64,000 nucleotides of DNA, from assembly GCF_022376295.1 (NCBI RefSeq), contig NZ_CP060140.1:4654356-4718355 (forward strand), read 5' to 3'. Below, piece by piece: positions 56,494 through 64,000 of this stretch. The notes beneath the pieces were generated by a model. It searched no databases and was not told the DNA's origin. It saw nothing but the letters and a program-made list of their open reading frames with translations. Position numbers and translations under genes: made by a program. The DNA is from Nodularia sphaerocarpa UHCC 0038. GTDB taxonomy: Bacteria; Cyanobacteriota; Cyanobacteriia; Cyanobacteriales; Nostocaceae. Positions within the stretch are counted from its first letter, which is position 1; each line of letters begins with the position of its first letter.

Positions 56494-57441
56494 TTATTCT
56501 CCCATAAGCCACCAAGAGCGCAAATGAGCGATCGCTTCTTCTTTGTGTTTGGCTTCCACTTCTATCCAGGGGGCTTGGTGGTAAGCTTGGGGCATAGCGG
56601 TGATTAAGTTACTGTGCTTTCTGTCGTTAAAAGCTGTGTCACCGTTGGAAATGTGAACTAATTGCCAATCTGGGTTTGCCCATGTTTCTCGTGCTGCGTA
56701 CAACATAGATGCTACACTTGGATGATCGTAGCTATCTAATTTTTCATGGCAAATTTGGTGATGAGCATCGAACACCATTGGGATGCCAGTTTGCTCACAC
56801 ACTGCTAAAATTTCTTCAGAACTATAAGCGTATTCATCGTTTTCTAGAGTTAAACGAGTTTTAATTGCTTCTGGCAATTCTGAGATTACTTTAATTAGTT
56901 CTGCTGGGCGTTGAGATTTCCCACCATGAATATTCATCAAAGACCAAGGTGAACGAGGTAAGCTTAATAAGTCCAGTGTAAGGGCGTGTCGTTCTAAAAT
57001 TTTGATACTTGTTTTCACGATTTCGGCAGAATCAGAACTCAGCACCACAAATTGATCTGGATGCAGCACCATTCTAATATCTAATGCTTGCGCCTTTTGA
57101 CCAATTTTGCTTAAATCTGCTTTCATTTCCTCTAAGATATTCGCGCCGATTTCGTCTTCCATATCACTCATGGGAAATAAAGCCGAAGTCATGCGATACA
57201 GCCGAATATTATTTTCCTGACAAAAAGACAATGCTACATCTAAGCGCTGCAAATTATCTTGATAAAGTTCTTTTAAAACAGTTTCGCGTTCTTTGAGAGA
57301 GAGTTTTAAGTAACGCGTGCGTGTCATAGCTCGAAAGCGCACCTGCTTGGATACAGTAATACAAACCAGCCCTAAATATGGTGGAGATGTTTTTTGTGCT
57401 GGCTCTAGATGCGGTTGATTTTGAAATTGGATTGCAGTCAT
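56494..57441 (-). CDS. uvsE: UV damage endonuclease UvsE
   Basis: 315 residues. TIM-barrel family. LGLVCITVSKQVRFRAMTRTRY (~24-45) is the typical start, HPDQFVVLSSD (~132-142), NIHGGKSQRPAELI (~169-182), LENDEYAYSSEEIL (~198-211) and FDAHHQICHE (~224-233) carry the metal ligands (His, Glu, Asp). It cuts DNA 5' of UV photoproducts and other lesions as an alternative to nucleotide excision repair. Useful in a light-exposed organism. Gap of 58 bp to the Hsp70-like gene. Confidence 0.93.
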   Translation of the reverse strand: MTAIQFQNQPHLEPAQKTSPPYLGLVCITVSKQVRFRAMTRTRYLKLSLKERETVLKELYQDNLQRLDVALSFCQENNIRLYRMTSALFPMSDMEDEIGANILEEMKADLSKIGQKAQALDIRMVLHPDQFVVLSSDSAEIVKTSIKILERHALTLDLLSLPRSPWSLMNIHGGKSQRPAELIKVISELPEAIKTRLTLENDEYAYSSEEILAVCEQTGIPMVFDAHHQICHEKLDSYDHPSVASMLYAARETWANPDWQLVHISNGDTAFNDRKHSNLITAMPQAYHQAPWIEVEAKHKEEAIAHLRSWWLMGE

Positions 57442-57598
57442 TAAATTAAATTAATTAATAATTGTAGGTTGGGTTGACGTAAGGAAACCCAACATTTCCA
57501 AGATAGCTAATATTCCCACAATATTTGTTGGGTTGCGCTGCGCTTAGGGATTTCCAAGAAATAAATTAACCATATTCTGGGGTGGGTATCTGGATAGC

Positions 57599-57670
57599 CC
57601 TGATTAGGGGACGGGTGGGGACACCCATCCCACAAGAAAATTTGTCATGTTTTTTTATTTGGAAGTCCCT
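57599..57670 (-). repeat. 72-bp dispersed repeat, copy 2 (inverted)
   Basis: Reverse complement of 15193-15264 with one base difference, 42 kb away. It is surrounded by GTAGGTTGGGTT-type repeats at 57464-57500 and 57672-57685 that fill the 271-bp gap between uvsE and the Uma2-like remnant. Confidence 0.85.
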
Positions 57671-57712
57671 TAACGCAACCTACGTTTCTGTTTAACTTAA
57701 ACCTCAAGGATT

Positions 57713-57949
57713 TCAGGCTTCTGGTTCAATACCCAAAGCGCGCAATTGTGCTGTTAAGCGTTCGGCTTTTTCTTCACCAGTCAACAACAAATTACCTTGC
57801 AAATCCCAGCAGCGCAGCCAGGGTAATTCCATATTGTGATATGAGTCCTGCCATATACCTAACTCAACACCTACGTTTTTACAATTGGGGCGAACTTTGG
57901 AAGAGTGGGCGGCTAGGTATCGCCGATGGTCTTTTAGGTCTTCTGCCAT
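57713..57949 (-). pseudogene. C-terminal remnant of a Uma2-family (DUF820) protein
   Basis: 78 codons. The second half, VGVELGIWQDSYHNMELPWL, then RCWDLQGNLLLTGEEKAERL and TAQLRALGIEPE, matches the C-terminal end of cyanobacterial Uma2-family nuclease-like proteins (GIW...WLRW.D..GNLL...E...ERLAAQLR.LGIEP). The catalytic N-terminal ~150 residues are absent and the first 25 codons are unrelated. It could be expressed but is very probably dead. Uma2 copies are numerous in Nostoc genomes. Confidence 0.65.
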
Positions 57950-58265
57950 TGGTCGCTTGTGTAGTAAAACCTGCTAATAGGAGTATAAGCGATTAATGCT
58001 ACGTGAGGAGGCGCAATGGGCTACGCCCCACCAGATGCGAAGCTAAAACACATCTACTTTGCACCCATCAGATTGGCTGGATATATTGTGGGATGGGCAT
58101 CTTGCCCGTCCTCCTAGTGGTTATCAAAGATTACAGTCCTTCCGAGGCGAGAGAACCAAAGAAGGAGTGTCAATATCAGCAGATGTACCTTTGGGTGGTT
58201 AAGTCAAGCATCTGAAATATTTATTAATATAAGTGTAACTTCAAAATCAGGAGTCCCCAAAAGTT
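57950..58265. other. Repeat-filled intergenic region
   Basis: Contains GGGATGGGCATCTTGCCCGTCC (58090-58111), a hairpin related to the one inside the 72-bp repeat, and GAAGGAGTGTCAA at 58160-58172, which resembles the right end of IS200/IS605-type elements. Short frames here have no family character. Confidence 0.4.
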
Positions 58266-58523
58266 TTGACTAATCAAGCACCAGATACTTTATCCCCAAA
58301 GCAAAAGATTATGACAGACAAGCAACCCAAAAATCAGCAATTTGTAGGTAATCTCAAGAACGGAATTTGGCTGTTTGGCCTTTCATCTTGGGTACTTGGA
58401 ATCACAGACCGTAGTATTGCTTCCTTTGCGGATGGGTATCTATCGGCTTTGGATTTGACGCAACTATTTACAGCAGCTACCTTCTTGACAGCATGGTTAT
58501 TTTTGAAACCTAGAAGAGTTTAA
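58266..58523 (+). CDS. Small single-span membrane protein of unknown function
   Basis: 70 or 85 residues: the TTG at 58266 has AGGAG 12 bases upstream, the ATG at 58311 has no box. One clear helix region IWLFGLSSWVLGITD and a second hydrophobic stretch LTQLFTAATFLTAWLFL near the C terminus, ending KPRRV. The charge pattern (Lys/Asn-rich start, Arg at the end) is consistent with a real inner-membrane protein. No family recognised; it may be a fragment. Confidence 0.4.
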   Translation: MTNQAPDTLSPKQKIMTDKQPKNQQFVGNLKNGIWLFGLSSWVLGITDRSIASFADGYLSALDLTQLFTAATFLTAWLFLKPRRV

Positions 58524-58581
58524 GTAGTTGAAAGGTAATTTACCAAGACTGCTGAAGAATGTGGATTTAATAAAATATACC

Positions 58582-58649
58582 AACCTCACCCCGAACCCCT
58601 CTCCTTACCTTCGCGTAGCGTCTCCCTTTGGGAGAACGAGAGGGGTGAG
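58582..58649 (+). repeat. CCTCACCCC...GAGAGGGGTGAG hairpin repeat
   Basis: AACCTCACCCCGAACCCCTCTCC, then CTTCGCGTAGCGTCTCCCTT and GGGAGAACGAGAGGGGTGAG. The ends pair (CTCACCCC/GGGGTGAG) and GCGTAGCGTCTCCC is shared with 61979-62070. Confidence 0.65.
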
Positions 58650-59030
58650 TTTGACTACAGTCAAAAGCGGGGTGAATCTACTTGGGATTTTAAATCAGAA
58701 AATTTTTCTTTCAATCCAAAATTAAAAAATCTCAAATATCAAATTTGTCCGGTGAAGATTAGGGCTGTAATGCTTGTGTTGTAGGCAATTTGACAACAAA
58801 TTTACTATTCCAACTATCCCAAAAACTATTTTTTTGTAGCATATTGCACATTTTATCCTTTAATTGCCTCCAACTGATCACCCTTTAGGCAGACGAGTTA
58901 AAAAAACCAACAGGTTACATTTTTGAGCTATGTGTGCTTTTATTCTGCATTTTTTAAATGCAGATTTTAAGTTCATTAGTCGATTGAGAATTATCGAAAA
59001 TAAAAATAGGCATTTTGGAGATTTGCAAAA
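58650..59030. other. AT-rich region upstream of the glycosyltransferase gene
   Basis: About 380 bp of AT-rich DNA without a gene. AAATGCAGAATAAAAG-type palindromic bits around 58938-58962 (TTCTGCATTTTTTAAATGCAGA) make an 8-bp stem that might end a transcript or mark a regulator site. Confidence 0.35.
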
Positions 59031-59861
59031 GTGAAATCTTATTTTTCAGGATATTTAACTCAACCAGAGCTACAAACCCACAACTCTGATAAACACATGA
59101 CGAAAGTTGCAATTATTATTGAGACTGATCAGCAGTTCAATTCACTGTGTTCGGTATTAGAAGATATTGGCAAACAGAAATTATATCAGACAAAACTTGA
59201 TATCTATATTGTGGATAAGGTTTCAGATGATAGGAATCAAGCTTATTTAGAAAAATTTGACTTTGCTCACATTAAGGTGCTGCACACAGTTAAAAAGTTA
59301 GGTAAATCTGGCGGTTTTTATGATGGTTTACAATATGTCAGTCAACTTAAATATGATTACATCTGGCTACTTGATGATGATGTGCGTCTAGACCCTTTGG
59401 CTCTGAGTACACTAATTACAACTTTAAAAAATCATGATGAAGTCGGCTTAGTGAGTTCTCAACTTTATCAGCGACAAGAACCTAAGACGATTCAAGAATT
59501 TGGAAGATTGATTAATGGTGAGCAACCACGCTCAAAAAGAAATTTTGGTAAATATCATAATATCTTAAATGAGGATTTATTCCAAGGTAAACCTTATATT
59601 AGGGTAGAGAATTGTGCTGCTAAATCAATTTTATTACGCCATCGCGTTGTGCAGCATATTGGAATATTTAAAGATTGTTGTCTTGACTTTGATCATGTAG
59701 ATTTTTGTTTACAAGTAAAAAAAGCTGGTTGGATTATTGCTGTTAATCCTAGTTCAATTATTTGGCAAAATTCACCTGATTCGGAATTATTCACCTGGAT
59801 TGATTCCTACAATGAATGCAATCTTTATTATTGGCAAAAGTACAGACCAGACCTTTTATAG
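59031..59861 (+). CDS. Family 2 glycosyltransferase (GlfT/rhamnosyltransferase-like), probably truncated by a frameshift
   Basis: 276 residues from GTG (GGAG 10 bases before) or about 254 from the ATG at 59097. GT-A fold: KVAIIIETDQ at the start, KLGKSGGFYDGL (~92-103), and LLDDDVRLDP (~116-125) with the metal-binding Asp triplet. DFDHVDFCLQVKKAGW (~223-238) is the acceptor-side motif. Relatives add rhamnose or galactofuranose to surface polysaccharide. The frame ends at WQKYRPDLL, where relatives continue; another frame supplies FYRNRLFFQI directly after, so a frameshift near 59850 is likely. It precedes the UDP-galactopyranose mutase gene, which would supply UDP-Galf. Confidence 0.75.
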   Translation: MKSYFSGYLTQPELQTHNSDKHMTKVAIIIETDQQFNSLCSVLEDIGKQKLYQTKLDIYIVDKVSDDRNQAYLEKFDFAHIKVLHTVKKLGKSGGFYDGLQYVSQLKYDYIWLLDDDVRLDPLALSTLITTLKNHDEVGLVSSQLYQRQEPKTIQEFGRLINGEQPRSKRNFGKYHNILNEDLFQGKPYIRVENCAAKSILLRHRVVQHIGIFKDCCLDFDHVDFCLQVKKAGWIIAVNPSSIIWQNSPDSELFTWIDSYNECNLYYWQKYRPDLL

Positions 59862-59988
59862 AAATCGGCTGTTTTTCCAAATATCAAACAGACGTGGTAG
59901 ATATCATTGCACATTTCTTAGCTATATAGCACCATTAGGATTTGTGGTCAATCACCACCCAGATATAACTGAGCAAATTCTAGCGTAA
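59862..59988 (+). pseudogene. Out-of-frame continuation of the glycosyltransferase
   Basis: In frame with 59737-59988 (one base shifted from the main gene) the text reads FYRNRLFFQISNRRGRYHC, then TFLSYIAPLGFVV and ends at TAA 59986-59988. The Y-R-N-R stretch is what GT2 enzymes of this type show after the YYW segment that closes the main frame. It ends 62 bp before the next gene. A sequencing error would give the same picture. Confidence 0.45.
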
Positions 59989-60050
59989 CTACTGCATTTA
60001 CCTTTGCGTGACTCTACGTTGAAAAACATACCAAGTATTTTCAGGAAGAT

Positions 60051-61844
60051 ATGACAATTGATTGTAGTTTTACTACCTTGACTTCGGAGACACCTGAGAT
60101 AGTTTGCTTGTCTAATTGGCGTTGGAATTCTGTTCACCCCAGATTAAAACACATTTTAAGTCGCTGTACTTCACAAAGGCGAGTATTTTTGATCGAGCAG
60201 GTAATTTTTACAGATCAACTGCTGGGGCGCTTAGATGTCAGACAAGACAAGAGTGGTTTAGTGGTGGTGATTCCATCACTACCAAAAGGACTGACTGAGG
60301 AGAAGATTAACGCAGATTTACAGAAATTGCTCAATGCTTTTTTTGTAGAGAATCATATTGAGAATTACATTCTTTGGTATTGTACATCAAAAGCGATCGC
60401 CTTTACCCGCAACCTGCAACCCCAGGCAGTGATATACGATTGCATGGATGAGTTACCCACAGTTAAAAGCATACCGCCGGCTCTCCAAGAATATGAGAGT
60501 GAAATGTTCTCTGTTGCAGACTTGGTGTTTATTCTCGGTGAACAAAGTAGTCAAGCAATTCAGGTACATCAGCACCCGAATATCTATGCGTTTCCTAGTC
60601 GCGGCGATTGCGATCGCACTTGGATTACAATGATGAAACTCATAGACTTTGCCATTGCTGCGCGTCAGAACGAAGACACAAGTTATTCCTATAAAGCAAT
60701 ACAGGGTTACAAAACACCAGAAACCTGCAAAACAGATTGGGAATTTGATTACTTAATTGTAGGCGCGGGATTTTCTGGAAGCGTGATGGCGGAACGTTTA
60801 GCCAGTCAGTGTGGTAAAAAAGTATTAGTTGTGGACAAGCGTAATCACATTGGTGGTAATGCTTACGATTATTATAACAATGATGGCATTCTCGTACACA
60901 AATACGGTCCCCACATCTTTCACACCAACTCCCAGGAAGTCTTTGAATACCTTTCACAGTTTACTCAGTGGCGACCTTATCAACATCGCGTTTTGAGTAG
61001 CGTCGATGGTCAAATGCTTCCTCTCCCCATCAACCTGGACACCATTAACCAACTCTATGGGATGAACCTGAATACATTTGAGGTTGATGAGTTCTTCAAA
61101 TGTATTGCGGAACCGAAAGAATACATCCGCACCTCAGAAGATGTCATAGTCAGCAAAGTTGGGAAAGAACTGTATAAAAAATTCTACCAAGGCTACACCC
61201 GCAAAAAATGGGGACTCGATCCTTCAGAGTTAGATAAATCAGTAATTACTAGGGTTCCCACCCGTACCAACCGCGACAACCGATATTTTACCGACACCTA
61301 TCAAGCAATGCCTCTGCACGGTTATACTCGGATGTTCGAGAAGATGTTAAACCATCCCAATATTAAGGTGATGCTGAACACCGATTACCGGGAAATTGAG
61401 CAGGTAATTCCTTGGCGTGAGATGGTTTATACCGGGGCGATTGATGAATTTTTCGATGATCGCTATGGCAAACTACCTTATAGATCAATTTATTTCCAGC
61501 ATGAGACACATAATACCCCAGTGTTTCAACCAGCGCCAGTGATTAATTATCCCAATGAACACCTGTATACCCGTGTCACAGAGTTTAAGTATTTAACTGG
61601 ACAGGAACACAATAAAACTAGCATTGTTTATGAGTTTCCCCAGGCGGAAGGAGAACCCTATTATCCCATACCCCGTCCTGAGAATCATGAAATTTACAAA
61701 AAATACAAAGCCTTGGCAGATTCTATGTCAGGGGTGTATTTTGTGGGACGGTTAGCGACTTATAAATATTACAATATGGATGAATGTGTGGCTCAGGCTC
61801 TTTCTGTGTATCAGCAAATTATGTCTGTTGAAAATGGGAAATAG
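60051..61844 (+). CDS. glf: Fusion of a half GT-B domain with UDP-galactopyranose mutase
   Basis: 597 residues. Residues ~230-597 are a complete UDP-galactopyranose mutase: FAD motif VGAGFSGSVMAERLA (~236-250), GPHIFHTN (~286-293), KKWGLDPSELD (~385-395), PYRSIYF and the C-terminal GRLATYKYYNMDE. It converts UDP-galactopyranose to UDP-galactofuranose using reduced FAD. Residues ~1-185 resemble the N-terminal Rossmann half of a family 1 (TuaH/WcaJ-like) glycosyltransferase (IVCLSNWRWNSVHPRL; YDCMDE; FPSRGD). The C-terminal half of that GT is missing; RTWITMMKLIDFAIAA may be its last helix. An AGGA box lies four bases before the ATG. It follows a GT2 gene. Confidence 0.85.
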   Translation: MTIDCSFTTLTSETPEIVCLSNWRWNSVHPRLKHILSRCTSQRRVFLIEQVIFTDQLLGRLDVRQDKSGLVVVIPSLPKGLTEEKINADLQKLLNAFFVENHIENYILWYCTSKAIAFTRNLQPQAVIYDCMDELPTVKSIPPALQEYESEMFSVADLVFILGEQSSQAIQVHQHPNIYAFPSRGDCDRTWITMMKLIDFAIAARQNEDTSYSYKAIQGYKTPETCKTDWEFDYLIVGAGFSGSVMAERLASQCGKKVLVVDKRNHIGGNAYDYYNNDGILVHKYGPHIFHTNSQEVFEYLSQFTQWRPYQHRVLSSVDGQMLPLPINLDTINQLYGMNLNTFEVDEFFKCIAEPKEYIRTSEDVIVSKVGKELYKKFYQGYTRKKWGLDPSELDKSVITRVPTRTNRDNRYFTDTYQAMPLHGYTRMFEKMLNHPNIKVMLNTDYREIEQVIPWREMVYTGAIDEFFDDRYGKLPYRSIYFQHETHNTPVFQPAPVINYPNEHLYTRVTEFKYLTGQEHNKTSIVYEFPQAEGEPYYPIPRPENHEIYKKYKALADSMSGVYFVGRLATYKYYNMDECVAQALSVYQQIMSVENGK

Positions 61845-61978
61845 TAATTAGTTTTCACCCATGACAGTATTTTGTATAGACGGCGATTTATCGCGTCTCG
61901 AAAACAAAAATTTTGTACTGATGATACTGAGGTGCAGGAGATAGCAGAAAAATTTATTTGTGTTTATTCTAATATAAA

Positions 61979-62070
61979 ACCTCACCCCCAACCCCTCTCC
62001 TTATCTTCGCGTAGCGTCTCCCTCTTCTCCCAAAGGGAGAGACTAACGCCAAGGGAGAAGAGGAAGAGGC
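61979..62070 (+). repeat. CCTCACCCCCAACCCC...AGAAGAGGAAG repeat
   Basis: CCTCACCCCCAACCCCTCTCC and CTTCGCGTAGCGTCTCCCTC are shared with 58582-58649. Additional pairs CTTCTCCC/GGGAGAAG form a second stem. It lies in the 293-bp gap between glf and mazE. Confidence 0.65.
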
Positions 62071-62137
62071 TATCAACTTGACTATTTTTATATATGTAAT
62101 TACAATGTAGATACTATCTTATACTCAATAAAATAAA

Positions 62138-62398
62138 ATGGGTAAAGCCATTAAAACCCGAATAGTAAAAATCGGCAATTCCCAAGGACTGCGTATACCC
62201 AAAACCCTATTAGAACAAAGCGGGATTAACTCAGAAGTAGAAATTGAAGTTCATGGAAATCATCTGATTATTCGCCCAGTTGAAAAAGCACGGATTGGTT
62301 GGGACAAAGCATTTGCAGCAATGGCAGAAAAACACGATGATATCCTATTAGATGATATCAATACAACAGAATGGGATCAGGTTGAATGGGAATGGTAG
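62138..62398 (+). CDS. mazE: MazE/AbrB-type antitoxin
   Basis: 86 residues. The N-terminal swapped-hairpin DNA-binding domain has IVKIGNSQGLRIPKTLLEQSG (two parts: KIGNSQG and RIPKTLLEQ, ~10-28). The acidic C-terminal tail (DDILLDDINTTEWDQVEWEW) would wrap the toxin. It neutralises MazF and represses the operon. The next gene starts inside its last codons (13-bp overlap), the classical TA arrangement. Confidence 0.9.
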   Translation: MGKAIKTRIVKIGNSQGLRIPKTLLEQSGINSEVEIEVHGNHLIIRPVEKARIGWDKAFAAMAEKHDDILLDDINTTEWDQVEWEW

Positions 62399-62715
62399 TC
62401 AACCGATTTGATGTGTTCCTAGTTAATCTTGATCCTACCATTGGGAGTGAAATAAAAAAAACACGCCCGTGTTTAGTAATTTCACCAAACGAGATAAACC
62501 ACCATATTTCCACCGTCATTGTTGCACCAATGACAACAAAAGGACAAACATATCCTACAAGGGTAACTTGTCAATTTCAAGGACAGAATGGACAAATTGT
62601 ACTTGACCAAATTCGCACAGTAGATAAAACTCGATTAGTCAAATTGCTTGGTCAAATTAGTGCAGAAGAACAAAAAACAGTTCTTGATATCTTAGCCCAA
62701 ATGTTTGCGGAATAA
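62386..62715 (+). CDS. mazF: MazF/PemK-type endoribonuclease toxin
   Basis: 109 residues. VNRFDVFLVNLDPTIGSEI (~5-23) and KKTRPCLVISPNEIN (~24-38; Arg and Pro-Cys-Leu are the usual active-site strand), VIVAPMTTKG (~44-53), GQIVLDQIRTVDKTRL (~70-85). It cleaves single-stranded mRNA at short motifs when the antitoxin is degraded. The start is ATG at 62386 or 62392. The length fits the family. The mazEF pair sits in an accessory stretch next to polysaccharide genes. Confidence 0.92.
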   Translation: MGMVVNRFDVFLVNLDPTIGSEIKKTRPCLVISPNEINHHISTVIVAPMTTKGQTYPTRVTCQFQGQNGQIVLDQIRTVDKTRLVKLLGQISAEEQKTVLDILAQMFAE

Positions 62716-62732
62716 TTAACCTAATTCACCAT

Positions 62733-62781
62733 AAAAAAAAGACGCAGAAAAAACTCTCTGCGCCTGGAGCGCCTCTGCGTG
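62733..62781 (-). terminator. Terminator of secA
   Basis: On the minus strand, ACGCAGA (62774-62780) and TCTGCGT (62742-62748) form a 7-bp stem around an inner hairpin (GCGC/GCGC), followed by a T8 run (62733-62740). It begins about 15 bp after the secA stop. The plus strand lacks a T-run at the proper side, so it serves secA rather than mazF. Confidence 0.65.
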
Positions 62782-62794
62782 AAAAAAATATGTC

Positions 62795-64000
62795 TTAAAC
62801 CATCTCAGATGATGGCTGCACCACAGGAGCAGACTGCTGAGGCTGGAACATAAACAACGAGTAAACCACATCGCGGCGGATGTTCACCATCATATCCAAG
62901 AACAGTTCATAACCCTCGCTCTTATACTCAATCAACGGGTCTTTCTGCCCATAACCACGCAAACCTACTGATTCGCGTAAAGCATCCATTTGTTGCAGGT
63001 GTTCCCGCCACAGAGTATCAATGCGCTGCAAGATAAAGAACCTTTCAGCTTGTCGCATCAGTCCCGGTTGAATTTGGTCAATTTGGGCTTCTTTGAGGTC
63101 ATAAGCAATTCGCACTTGTTCGTGGAGAAAAGCCTTAATCTCGCTAACGCTCATATCCTCTAATTGAGTTGGTTCTAGATCCGCTAGCAGATAGACAAAT
63201 TCCTTAACTTTATCCACCAACTTTTGTAATTCCCACTCTTCCGAGGGTAAGTCTGGGTTGATGTAGAAATCAACGATTTCATCCATCGTTTTTTCGGCGT
63301 ACTTGATTACCTGTTCTTTCAAGTCTTGACCTTCTAAGACCCGACGACGTTCGGCGTAGATGGCGCGACGTTGGTTATTCATTACCTCGTCGTACTCAAA
63401 CACCTGTTTACGGATGTCGTAGTAATAGGTTTCAACTTTTTTCTGTGCGCCTTCCAAACTGCGGGTGAGCATCCCGGATTCAATGGGCATATCTTCCTCG
63501 ACTTGGAAGGCGTTCATTAATCCAGCGACGCGATCGCCTCCAAAAATCCGCAATAAGTTATCCTCTAAACTGAGGAAGAATCTTGTCGAACCGGGGTCTC
63601 CTTGTCGTCCAGCCCGTCCCCGCAACTGGTTATCAATCCGCCGTGATTCGTGGCGTTCTGTACCAATTACGTGCAAACCGCCTAACTCAATTACTTCATT
63701 GTGTTCAGTGTCGGTGAATTCTTCGTATTCTTGCTTCACACGCTTGTAAGCTTCCCGCAAGCTCAGAATCACAGCATCATCTATGGGAGCTTTTTCTGCT
63801 GCTACAGCTACCTTATCTTCAGCTTCCAGTTCCGGTAAACTGCGTTCACCATACTCCCGCACAGCCACTTCCACAGCATCTTTTAATAACTGTTCGGTTT
63901 CTTTTGTCAGTTGCGTGGGGAAAATTTCTGGTGAAGCTCGCCAAGTCTTGATTTTCTTACCAGGAACAAAACCTTGACCACCACCGTGTCCTGTGGGTAA
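62795..64000 (-). CDS. secA: Preprotein translocase subunit SecA (C-terminal 401 residues, 5' part outside the window)
   Basis: The frame is open to the window edge and begins LPTGHGGGQGFVPGKK, a stretch specific to cyanobacterial SecA inside the second nucleotide-binding region. ELGGLHVIGTERHESRRIDN and QLRGRAGRQGDPGSTRFFLS are the NBF2 motifs V-VI. The helical scaffold/wing part (RFFILQRIDTLWREHLQQMD) and a short tail (FQPQQSAPVVQPSSEMV) without the zinc-binding Cys cluster follow, as usual in cyanobacteria. SecA is the ATP motor for protein export in both plasma and thylakoid membranes. Confidence 0.96.
   Translation of the reverse strand, partial: LPTGHGGGQGFVPGKKIKTWRASPEIFPTQLTKETEQLLKDAVEVAVREYGERSLPELEAEDKVAVAAEKAPIDDAVILSLREAYKRVKQEYEEFTDTEHNEVIELGGLHVIGTERHESRRIDNQLRGRAGRQGDPGSTRFFLSLEDNLLRIFGGDRVAGLMNAFQVEEDMPIESGMLTRSLEGAQKKVETYYYDIRKQVFEYDEVMNNQRRAIYAERRRVLEGQDLKEQVIKYAEKTMDEIVDFYINPDLPSEEWELQKLVDKVKEFVYLLADLEPTQLEDMSVSEIKAFLHEQVRIAYDLKEAQIDQIQPGLMRQAERFFILQRIDTLWREHLQQMDALRESVGLRGYGQKDPLIEYKSEGYELFLDMMVNIRRDVVYSLFMFQPQQSAPVVQPSSEMV

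Noticed and set aside
58003..58215. 70-codon frame MRRRNGLRPTRCEAK...
   Set aside because: Arg/Cys-rich translation of repeat DNA with no family features. Similar repeat-born frames at 58528-58725 and 61872-62081 were also dropped.

Overview
The window looks like chromosomal DNA of a filamentous, probably heterocyst-forming cyanobacterium (Nostocales: Nostoc, Anabaena, Nodularia or a relative). The evidence is the many HIP1 octamers (GCGATCGC), the heptanucleotide tandem repeats (TAGTCAT, AAAATCC and GGGAGTA types), a ferredoxin-thioredoxin reductase, a CYP110-type P450, a BicA bicarbonate transporter, a plastoquinone-type UbiA, a PyrF-PyrE fusion and a TRAP transporter laid out like the 2-oxoacid system of Anabaena PCC 7120. 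The genus cannot be fixed from the sequence alone. I saw no rRNA, tRNA, CRISPR array or intact transposase.

Layout. 1-6.9 kb: on the minus strand, bicA (Na+/HCO3- symporter), an NhaS3-like Na+/H+ antiporter and a translationally coupled Mrp antiporter operon, together a sodium and inorganic-carbon block. 7.4-9.9 kb: two pentapeptide-repeat paralogues. 10-15 kb: a flavoprotein, a methyltransferase-like protein, a DUF1772-like pseudogene, a histidine phosphatase, glucokinase and a secreted protein. 15.4-18.6 kb: convergent TRAP transporter genes. 19-20.6 kb: cytochrome b plus a molybdenum oxidoreductase. 20.8-25.6 kb: PyrF-PyrE fusion, double histidine phosphatase and a dihydroorotase-like protein with altered metal motifs. 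25.7-30 kb: Era, an aspartoacylase-family protein and a carotenoid cleavage oxygenase. 30-34 kb: lptA, lptB, lptF/G and an unknown anchored protein. 34.5-42.4 kb: DUF309-ftrC, DUF58, proB, HAD phosphatase, DUF3727, ruvX and GNAT. 42.9-45.1 kb: Coq4 and a P450. 46-57.4 kb: ubiA, ppx, an EamA exporter, a PG-binding/HEAT protein, DUF2141, histidine kinase, LD-carboxypeptidase, Hsp70 and uvsE. 57.5-62.7 kb: an accessory stretch with a Uma2 remnant, a glycosyltransferase with a probable frameshift, a half-glycosyltransferase/UDP-galactopyranose mutase fusion and mazEF. 62.8-64 kb: 3' part of secA.

The most striking non-gene signal is the density of small repeated DNA. Four kinds of terminal-inverted-repeat element (three present in 2-3 copies here), a perfect 30-bp palindrome family, a 72-bp near-identical inverted pair and heptamer arrays fill most intergenic gaps. 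Several heptamer arrays touch or contain start and stop codons, and several elements separate genes that look like functional partners (bicA/nhaS3, nhaS3/mrp, cytochrome b/Mo enzyme).

The best candidates for new biology are the half-GT/UGM fusion, the Coq4-P450 pair in an organism group that makes plastoquinone rather than ubiquinone, the degenerate dihydroorotase, the heptamer arrays at gene edges and two candidate structured RNAs.
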